Shown here one piece after another: positions 1-4,194 of a stretch of DNA of 5,937 nt (its first letter is position 1; every line of letters starts with the position of its first letter). The DNA lies in NCBI GenBank assembly GCA_030598165.1, contig JAUVQL010000067.1, positions 1-5,937 of the forward strand, read 5' to 3'. The notes below the pieces were generated by a model. It searched no databases, was not told the origin of the DNA, and saw only the letters and a program-made list of their open reading frames with translations. Position numbers and translations under genes: made by a program. Source of the DNA: Acidobacteriota bacterium. GTDB lineage: Bacteria; Acidobacteriota; Vicinamibacteria; Marinacidobacterales; SMYC01.

Positions 1-87
1 ACCACTGCGCCCCGTTGGCGGATTTGCGATAACATTCGCCTGGCACCTCGTTATGAGACGGAGCTGCTTATTCTGGAGCGCTGCTGA
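1..87 (+). CDS. 3' end of a CDS, probably RsmG (16S rRNA m7G methyltransferase), 5' truncated by the window edge
   Basis: Frame 1 is open from the first base to a TGA at 85-87, giving 28 C-terminal residues. The last part reads RLAPRYETELLILER-C. This resembles the closing beta-hairpin of RsmG/GidB proteins, where a Leu-x-Pro loop leads to a hydrophobic strand ending in a basic residue, but the similarity is weak because so little is visible. Context supports it: in many bacteria rsmG lies directly upstream of parA-parB near the origin, and here the stop is only 15 bp before parS and 115 bp before parA. RsmG would methylate N7 of a guanine in the 530 loop of 16S rRNA. No other frame looks better: frame 3 stops at once, and frame 2 runs through the parS palindrome. 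The reading frame is fairly likely; the RsmG identity is inference from gene order. Confidence 0.45.
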   Translation, partial: TTAPRWRICDNIRLAPRYETELLILERC

Positions 88-102
88 GCTGACCCTGGGT
101 AT

Positions 103-118
103 TGTTTCACGTGAAACA
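103..118. promoter_or_regulatory. parS: parS centromere site (ParB binding and CTP-clamp loading site)
   Basis: The sequence TGTTTCACGTGAAACA is a perfect 16-bp palindrome, identical to the widely conserved bacterial chromosomal parS consensus. It lies between the upstream stop codon and parA, 84 bp before the parA start, the usual place for an origin-proximal parS. ParB dimers bind the two half-sites through their helix-turn-helix, exchange to a CTP-bound clamp and slide onto flanking DNA. The site could also let ParB repress parAB, which is inference. It is the only full match in the window. Confidence 0.95.
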
Positions 119-134
119 TTTGCCCTCATCTCCT

Positions 135-156
135 CCCCCCAAAAAAGGGGTTTTTG
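135..156 (+). other. C6-A6-G4-T5 tract between parS and parA, weak attenuator/terminator-like hairpin
   Basis: Six C, six A, four G and five T residues follow one another, then a G. As RNA this could fold as a 4-bp CCCC/GGGG stem with an A6 loop and a U5 tail. Alternatively it could form a 6-bp C-A5/U5-G stem around an AGGGG loop. The first form resembles a minimal intrinsic terminator, but the stem is shorter than usual. It could end transcription from the upstream gene or attenuate read-through into parA. The run of A then T may also simply bend DNA beside parS. Confidence 0.25.
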
Positions 157-202
157 TTGGTACTGCGCGTCATGCTATTCTTGAGCCGATTCCGGGAAAA
201 CC

Positions 203-979
203 ATGGGTAAAGTCATAGCCGTTGCAAACCAAAAGGGTGGTGTGGGTAAAACCACGACAACCATTAACTTAGGCTCCTCCATGGCCGCTGCGGAGAAGCC
301 GACGCTCGTTGTCGACATTGATCCTCAGGCAAACTTGACCAGTGGACTGGGATTGCAGGTGGGTGAAAACGATGGTACCACTTACGACGCACTGATAGAT
401 GACGTTCCCTTCTCCGATCTCATCATCGACACGGCTCTTGATCATCTCAAAGCAGTACCCTCGGAGAGGAATTTGACGGGGGCGGAAATCGAGCTCGTCG
501 GAGAGCCGGAACGAGAATCGAGACTGAAGAAATCTCTTGAGAGCATTGTTCCTCTTTTTGACTACATCCTGATCGACTGCCCGCCCTCTCTTGGGTTGCT
601 GACGCTCAACGCGCTTGTTGCGGCCGATACCGTCTTGATCCCTCTTCAATGCGAGTTCTATGCGCTGGAAGGCATCAGCGAGTTGATGTCCACGGTCCAG
701 CGTGTCCAGAATAGCTTCAATCCGGGTCTGAAGGTCGAGGGGATCCTGCTGACCATGTACGATGATCGTACAAATCTGTCAAATCAAGTCGTCGACGACG
801 TGCGAACGCACTTCGCCAGCGCTGTCTACGAGAATGTGATCCCGAGAAACGTGCGTCTCGCTGAGGCGCCGTCATTCGGGAAACCCATCCTCCTTTACGA
901 CATTCGGTCAAAAGGAGCGGAAGCCTATTTAGCCTTAGCAAAGGAGTTCCTGGGCGATGAAAAGGAAAGCGCTCGGTAG
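203..979 (+). CDS. parA: ParA chromosome-partitioning ATPase (Soj/ParA, MinD/ParA superfamily)
   Basis: This 258-residue protein matches the usual size of small chromosomal ParA/Soj proteins, which lack the N-terminal DNA-binding domain of type Ia plasmid ParAs. The deviant Walker A is KGGVGKTT (residues 11-18), with both the signature Lys11 and the catalytic-loop Lys16. Switch I/A' is DIDPQAN (38-44) and Walker B is ILIDCPP (122-128, Asp125). A late RLAEAPSFGKPI segment is typical of the family. ParA-ATP dimers bind the nucleoid non-specifically; ParB stimulates ATP hydrolysis, and the resulting gradient moves the parS-ParB complex. The ATG start is followed directly by the conserved first strand (GKVIAVANQKGG), so no longer N-terminus is expected. 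The ribosome binding site is weak (GGGAA four bases upstream). A poor candidate promoter, TTGTTG (154-159) with TATTCT (176-181), could drive the cluster. The parB start lies inside this gene. Confidence 0.97.
   Translation: MGKVIAVANQKGGVGKTTTTINLGSSMAAAEKPTLVVDIDPQANLTSGLGLQVGENDGTTYDALIDDVPFSDLIIDTALDHLKAVPSERNLTGAEIELVGEPERESRLKKSLESIVPLFDYILIDCPPSLGLLTLNALVAADTVLIPLQCEFYALEGISELMSTVQRVQNSFNPGLKVEGILLTMYDDRTNLSNQVVDDVRTHFASAVYENVIPRNVRLAEAPSFGKPILLYDIRSKGAEAYLALAKEFLGDEKESAR
941..946 (+). promoter_or_regulatory. ribosome binding site for parB inside the end of parA
   Basis: AAGGAG ends ten bases before the ATG at 957 and supports that start, which places 23 nt of parB within parA. The arrangement suggests translational coupling of the two genes. 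Confidence 0.6.
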
Positions 980-1841
980 GGGATTGTCCGCTCTTCTACC
1001 TGAGGCCCCAGAGCCATCTGGGGGAGGGATGGTCGAGATCGATGTCAAACGGATTGATCCCAATCCGCAGCAGCCTCGTCAGCGCTCGGAACCGACCAAG
1101 CTCCAAGCGCTTGCTCGATCTTTGCAGCAGGAAGGCATCATGCAACCGCTGGTGGTCCGAAAGGTAGGCTCTCGTTATCAGTTAATCGCCGGTGAGCGAA
1201 GATGGAGAGCTGCGCGCATGGCAGGTCTCGCGCGAGTACCAGCCATCGTTCGCGAAGTCGAAGACGATCGACTCCTGGAGCTGGCGCTCATCGAGAACAT
1301 CCAGCGGGAAGACCTGAGTCCCATTGAGGAGGCCGGCGCCTACCACCGTTTGGTGACTGTTTTGGGGCTTTCTCAAGAACAAGTCGCTGATCGGGTGGGA
1401 AAGGATCGCTCGACGGTCGCCAACTTACTCCGGCTGCTGCGTCTACCGGATGTCATCCGAAAAGCGATTGCTAAACAAGAGTTGTCACCTGGGCACGCAA
1501 GGCCCCTGTTAGCTGTCCCTGATACGACCGCACAAATTCAGATTGCTCGTGAGATCGTCGAAAAGGGTTTGTCCGTCCGGGAAGTCGAACGTCGAGTAAA
1601 GGCGTATGCGAAAGACAAGAAGTCGGGGAAGAGAGAAAAGACCGTCGCTCGGACCGATCCCAACACGAGAGAAGCAGAAGACAGGCTACGTCTCGCTCTT
1701 GGAACCAAGGTGCACATTGTTAGGAAAGGCCGAGGAGGTCAATTGGAGATTTCCTTTTATTCCGAGGAAGAGCTCGGACGACTATACGAGATTCTGCTTC
1801 GGGGCGCGCGGTCCAAATCAACGAGCGTGGGGACAAACTGA
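957..1841 (+). CDS. parB: ParB/Spo0J chromosome-partitioning protein (parS-binding CTPase)
   Basis: This 294-residue protein has the complete ParB layout. The basic N-terminal tail carries LGRGLSALL (residues 6-14), the short motif through which ParB stimulates ParA ATPase. The ParB/Srx N-terminal domain spans about 25-120 and includes GERRWRA (79-85) and ENIQRE (113-118), the CTP-binding and clamp-forming boxes. A helix-turn-helix of about 138-166 (LSQEQVADRVGKDRSTVANL) recognises parS. A charged Lys/Arg/Glu-rich linker covers about 205-245, and a C-terminal dimerisation domain (about 248-285) ends in EEELGRLYEILL. The protein loads at parS and spreads as a sliding clamp, acting as the partition complex and ParA activator and often recruiting SMC. 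The start is set by the LGRGL tail and the ribosome binding site at 941-946. The gene overlaps parA by 23 nt and is followed after 32 nt by a bactofilin gene, probably in one transcript. No key motif is missing. Confidence 0.97.
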   Translation: MKRKALGRGLSALLPEAPEPSGGGMVEIDVKRIDPNPQQPRQRSEPTKLQALARSLQQEGIMQPLVVRKVGSRYQLIAGERRWRAARMAGLARVPAIVREVEDDRLLELALIENIQREDLSPIEEAGAYHRLVTVLGLSQEQVADRVGKDRSTVANLLRLLRLPDVIRKAIAKQELSPGHARPLLAVPDTTAQIQIAREIVEKGLSVREVERRVKAYAKDKKSGKREKTVARTDPNTREAEDRLRLALGTKVHIVRKGRGGQLEISFYSEEELGRLYEILLRGARSKSTSVGTN

Positions 1842-1856
1842 TAGGGGGACTGGATG

Positions 1857-1863
1857 AAGGAGG
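1857..1863 (+). promoter_or_regulatory. strong ribosome binding site of the bactofilin gene
   Basis: AAGGAGG lies 10 bases before the ATG at 1874 and 7 bases before an in-frame TTG at 1871. The spacing slightly favours TTG, while codon preference favours ATG. The protein differs by one residue between the two. Confidence 0.7.
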
Positions 1864-1873
1864 ATCGAAGTTG

Positions 1874-2278
1874 ATGTGGAAAAGTGAGCCAGCGGGTGAC
1901 TTATCAGGATTTCTTGATCGAGGCATCACGGTCAAAGGAGAGGTCTCGTTCAAGGATACCCTGCGTATCGACGGCCGGTTCGAAGGCACGATCCGATCCG
2001 GAAAAACGCTCATCATCGGCGAGGCTGCTGACGTTAATGCGGAGATCGAAGTGAGCTCACTGTACGTCAGTGGCCACCTCCGCGGACAAGCGAAAGTAAG
2101 CGACCGTATTGAGCTTAGCAATACGGCACGTGTGGAATGCGACCTCAACACGGCCGTCCTGGTGGTTGAAGAGGGGGCGGTATTCGAGGGTCGGTGTACG
2201 ATGAGCAAAGACGCAACCAGGCCGTATGAGGTCGAAGATCGAAAGGCCGTATTGAAAGAGTTTCCGTCTTCTAAATGA
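1874..2278 (+). CDS. bactofilin (polymer-forming cytoskeletal protein, DUF583)
   Basis: This 134-residue protein (135 if the adjoining TTG at 1871 is used) matches the bactofilin family. A short N-terminal tail, MWKSEPAGDLSGFLDRG, leads into a right-handed beta-helix core from about residue 18 to 115. The core shows alternating hydrophobic residues and repeated turn signatures such as ITVKGEVSF, LRIDGRFEGTI, LIIGEAADV, LYVSGHLRGQA and LVVEEGAVFEG. The hydrophilic C-terminal tail is rich in Lys and Glu. Bactofilins self-assemble without nucleotides into membrane-associated filaments that scaffold cell-wall enzymes or, in Myxococcus, the chromosome-segregation machinery. The start Met-Trp-Lys resembles the short N-terminal membrane-targeting peptide of many bactofilins, which is an inference. 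The gene follows parB by 32 nt on the same strand with a strong ribosome binding site. It is likely co-expressed with parAB and may anchor or position ParABS. Confidence 0.93.
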   Translation: MWKSEPAGDLSGFLDRGITVKGEVSFKDTLRIDGRFEGTIRSGKTLIIGEAADVNAEIEVSSLYVSGHLRGQAKVSDRIELSNTARVECDLNTAVLVVEEGAVFEGRCTMSKDATRPYEVEDRKAVLKEFPSSK

Positions 2279-2312
2279 AACGACTGCGTCTCGCTAAGGG
2301 CCAGTCACCAAC

Positions 2313-2335
2313 GCCGGGCTGAGCGTCTAGCCGGC
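2313..2335. terminator. hairpin between the convergent bactofilin and GtrA genes, possible bidirectional terminator
   Basis: GCCGGGCT (2313-2320) can pair with AGCCGGC (2329-2335), giving 7 bp with one bulged G around an 8-base loop. It sits in the 48-bp gap between the converging stop codons and overlaps the end of the GtrA gene. There is no T-run after the stem on either strand, so it is not a classical intrinsic terminator. A role in ending transcription or protecting 3' ends is inference. Confidence 0.3.
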
Positions 2336-2803
2336 ACGCGCTTTGGCGGCCCCTTTGGCCCCAAATGTCCAGATGTCATTGAGCACAAATGTCACGGCGG
2401 CTGCGAGGATGATGGCAATGACGTTGGCTGACATGTAGTGCATGAACTGAGCGGCGATCGTCGTGGCAATGAACTGAAGGATAATAGAGAGCCAGCTTGC
2501 CAAGAAGTACTGACCCATTTGAAATGCCAATCCGTGTGACGTCTTACCTTTCCGATCTCTCCAGGTCCAAAGGCGGTTCCAGAAGAAGTTGTTGATGGTG
2601 GCGACGAAAATCGCTAGCGCCAAGGAGTAGCTCAGTCGCGTCTCCTCGGGCTGGACACTTGCAAACAGGAGCTCCTGGCTGAGATAGAGCACAATCAAGT
2701 TGACGATGGTGCCCGAAAAACCCACGACACCAAACTTGATAAACCTGTGCCGCAAAACGGGGCCCACCACAGGCATGTCTAGGATGCCCTGGATGCCGCT
2801 CAC
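2327..2803 (-). CDS. GtrA-like four-helix membrane protein (putative polyprenyl-phosphate-sugar translocase)
   Basis: This 158-residue protein has the GtrA/DPMS2 layout of four predicted transmembrane helices at about 23-42, 57-75, 97-119 and 125-143. Family signatures are visible: RFIKFGVVGFSGTIVN at the start of helix 1, NNFFWNRLWTWRD (71-83) after helix 2, and LNDIWTF (141-147) after helix 4. GtrA-like proteins are thought to help move lipid-linked sugars across the cytoplasmic membrane, or to assist a partner glycosyltransferase, in modifying O-antigen, teichoic acid, arabinogalactan or similar glycans. The start is GTG at 2801-2803, which forms a GTGA overlap with the stop of the upstream GT9 gene and so implies translational coupling. 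Met10 is a possible later start. Classical partners of GtrA are GT2 (GtrB-like) enzymes; here the visible partner is a GT9, so the glycan and donor are unknown. Confidence 0.88.
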   Translation of the reverse strand: MSGIQGILDMPVVGPVLRHRFIKFGVVGFSGTIVNLIVLYLSQELLFASVQPEETRLSYSLALAIFVATINNFFWNRLWTWRDRKGKTSHGLAFQMGQYFLASWLSIILQFIATTIAAQFMHYMSANVIAIILAAAVTFVLNDIWTFGAKGAAKARAG

Positions 2804-4017
2804 TGGACGAGAATGCCCTCTCTGCCGGTCAGGATTTCACGAGCTCTGTCGATGACGACTTCCGGAGCGATCGATTTCAGGCAAACGTTGTCGCCATCAC
2901 ACGGAGAGTTGCGGTGATTGTAGGCGGTAAGGCAAGGAGAGCAGGACAGATTCGTATAAAAAATCGAGGACTTGTCGTCCAACGGTCCATAAAGTGTAGG
3001 CGTCTCCGGACCGTAGAAAACGATGCTGGGAATAGGAGTCATGGAAGCGAAGTGAACGGGTCCGCCATCGTTGGTGATCAACAAAGACGCAAAGTGGAAC
3101 AACAGCATGAGCTCCCGCACGGTCTTTGTGTATCCCGTCAAATCGATACAATCGTTTTGCCCGCAATGCGACTGAATCTCCCGGGCAAGAGGCCCGTCTT
3201 CTGCCAAGCCAATCACGCCGACCGCGTATCCACCGCGAACCAGCTCACCAGCCACGACGCGGTAGTTGGCAAGAGGCCATGCCCTAATCGGCAAGAGGCC
3301 GCCCCCTGGGTATATGAGAACGAGCGATTTTCCTTTGACAGAAGGGAAGTCGTCCTTTACTCGAGTCAACATAGCGTCGATCTCGTCGCGGCCCGTGGCA
3401 AGGGGGGCGATGTGCAGCTTGCCGTCTTCTAAAGCGCGTTTGACGAGCGGCGTTCCGCTGGAATCGATGGCTTCTGCCATGGAGATGAACTGGCGTGCTA
3501 TGTGTTGATACGGGTTGTACAAGACCGGTCGGTTGATGAAGCTTCCTCGATAGAGCCCTTTTTGCCTATGAGCGTGGAAGGCAATCCTCTTCTTTGCCCC
3601 GCTCATGTAAGACAAGATACTGCTGACCCTGGAGAAAAGCTCGCAGTCGATGACGGTGTCGATGCCGACCTTCCTCGCGAGCTGTAGTGCGTTGAGGCCA
3701 TCGGATAGGAGGTGCAACAAAGTGTCGTTTCTTAGGGTCAGTCTGTTCGACTCCGGAACGACGTCCAGCAAATCCAGGACTTCTTTGTTTTGTCGGAAGA
3801 CGAGCGCGTAAAGTTCCGCTTCGGGATATTTCTCTTTGAGACGCGCGAGCATGGGGCGAGCCAACACGAGGGCCCCCATCTCGGACAAAAGGACAACGAG
3901 TATCTTCTGGGTGCGCGGTGGCTCGGTCTTGCGGCCGAGAAGGTTCAAGAGGGAGAGCATCCAGCAAATGGGAGCTCCCGCAAAGCGGTCGACCTTACGT
4001 TGAAATGCGACGTCCAT
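2800..4017 (-). CDS. GT9-family glycosyltransferase (ADP-heptose:LPS heptosyltransferase-like, GT-B fold)
   Basis: This 405-residue protein has the two GT-B Rossmann halves of GT9. The N-terminal half (about 36-205) begins KILVVLLSEMGALVLARPML, the family's first strand and glycine loop. The C-terminal half begins at about 231 (LVLIYPGGG), continues with RAWPLANYRVVAGEL and the strand-loop YAVGVIGLAEDG, and carries TNDGGPVHFAS (315-325; Asp317, His322), the GT9 donor-site motif. Four cysteines, C359, C362, C373 and C379, form the C-x2-C-x10-C-x5-C cluster seen in many WaaF-like proteins. A hydrophobic segment, APICWMLSLLNLL (15-27), before the first domain may dock the enzyme on the membrane. 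It probably transfers a sugar from a nucleotide donor to a lipid A-core or other envelope acceptor at the cytoplasmic face; the sugar need not be heptose. The ATG has no clear ribosome binding site. The GtrA-like gene follows with a 4-nt overlap. Confidence 0.88.
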   Translation of the reverse strand: MDVAFQRKVDRFAGAPICWMLSLLNLLGRKTEPPRTQKILVVLLSEMGALVLARPMLARLKEKYPEAELYALVFRQNKEVLDLLDVVPESNRLTLRNDTLLHLLSDGLNALQLARKVGIDTVIDCELFSRVSSILSYMSGAKKRIAFHAHRQKGLYRGSFINRPVLYNPYQHIARQFISMAEAIDSSGTPLVKRALEDGKLHIAPLATGRDEIDAMLTRVKDDFPSVKGKSLVLIYPGGGLLPIRAWPLANYRVVAGELVRGGYAVGVIGLAEDGPLAREIQSHCGQNDCIDLTGYTKTVRELMLLFHFASLLITNDGGPVHFASMTPIPSIVFYGPETPTLYGPLDDKSSIFYTNLSCSPCLTAYNHRNSPCDGDNVCLKSIAPEVVIDRAREILTGREGILVQ

Positions 4018-4074
4018 TTCGAATCACTGATTTTTTACCTTCGTCAATCTCCACTTCCGGCAGTACCGTATGCC

Positions 4075-4104
4075 ATATTAGACTACAGCAGACGTCCGGG
4101 TCGA
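4075..4104 (-). promoter_or_regulatory. candidate sigma70-like promoter for the GT9-GtrA unit
   Basis: Read on the - strand, TAATAT (4075-4080) as a -10 element lies 18 bp from TCGACC (4099-4104) as a -35 element, with four of six matches to consensus in each. It would leave a leader of roughly 50-60 nt before the ATG at 4017. The -35 and spacer fall within the left half of the nested inverted repeat at 4081-4141. The match is weak, and this is a proposal only. Confidence 0.25.
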
Positions 4105-4141
4105 TCAGGAACCAGCGATCGACAGCTCGACTGCTGCAGTC
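4081..4141. repeat. nested inverted repeat in the divergent intergenic region (operator or structured leader)
   Basis: The outer arms are GACTACAGCAG (4081-4091) and CTGCTGCAGTC (4131-4141), complementary at 10 of 11 positions. The single mismatch becomes a G-U pair in RNA from the - strand. Inside are the perfect 7-bp arms GTCGATC (4100-4106) and GATCGAC (4117-4123), separated by a 10-base loop. The internal loops between the two stems are 8 and 7 bases. No T-run follows on either strand, so it is not a terminator. It covers the candidate promoters in both directions, so it could be a regulator binding site or a folded 5' leader of the GT9 transcript. Confidence 0.55.
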
Positions 4142-4147
4142 AAGAAT
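4119..4147 (+). promoter_or_regulatory. candidate sigma70-like promoter for the larA-like gene
   Basis: TCGACA (4119-4124, five of six matches to TTGACA) lies 17 bp before AAGAAT (4142-4147, four of six matches to TATAAT). Transcription would start near 4154, leaving a leader of about 40 nt before the TTG start at 4195. The -35 overlaps the right inner arm of the inverted repeat and the spacer holds the right outer arm, so a protein bound there would block RNA polymerase. The first base of the -10 is not consensus, so confidence is limited. Confidence 0.3.
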
Positions 4148-4182
4148 AGGTAGAACGGAAGTGAGTTATTCCAAGAACGACC

Positions 4183-4188
4183 AGGAGG
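4183..4188 (+). promoter_or_regulatory. ribosome binding site that fixes the TTG start of the larA-like gene
   Basis: AGGAGG ends six bases before TTG at 4195-4197. The next in-frame ATG (4249) has no recognisable site in front of it, so TTG is the better supported start. Confidence 0.65.
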
Positions 4189-4194
4189 ATTGGT

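Noticed and set aside
1..202. Replication origin near parS
   Set aside because: I see no DnaA boxes of the TTATNCACA type and no AT-rich unwinding region here. parS sites are origin-proximal but are not origins.
269..649. Long reading frame on the - strand opposite parA
   Set aside because: It lies wholly within parA, whose motifs are unambiguous. The antisense peptide is Arg-rich without recognisable domains.
2127..2132. Second CACGTG core, inside the bactofilin gene, as another parS
   Set aside because: Only the central six bases match. The flanks (TACGG and TGGAA) do not resemble the TGTTT and AAACA arms of parS.
1720..2208. 162-codon - strand frame opposite the end of parB and the bactofilin gene
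   Set aside because: It overlaps two well-supported genes. Its Ser/Arg/Thr/Pro-rich composition is typical of an antisense shadow.
4018..4194. Small RNA, riboswitch or mobile-element end in the divergent intergenic region
   Set aside because: The nested inverted repeat is real, but I recognise no riboswitch core, no transposase remnant and no target-site duplication. It is reported only as an inverted repeat.
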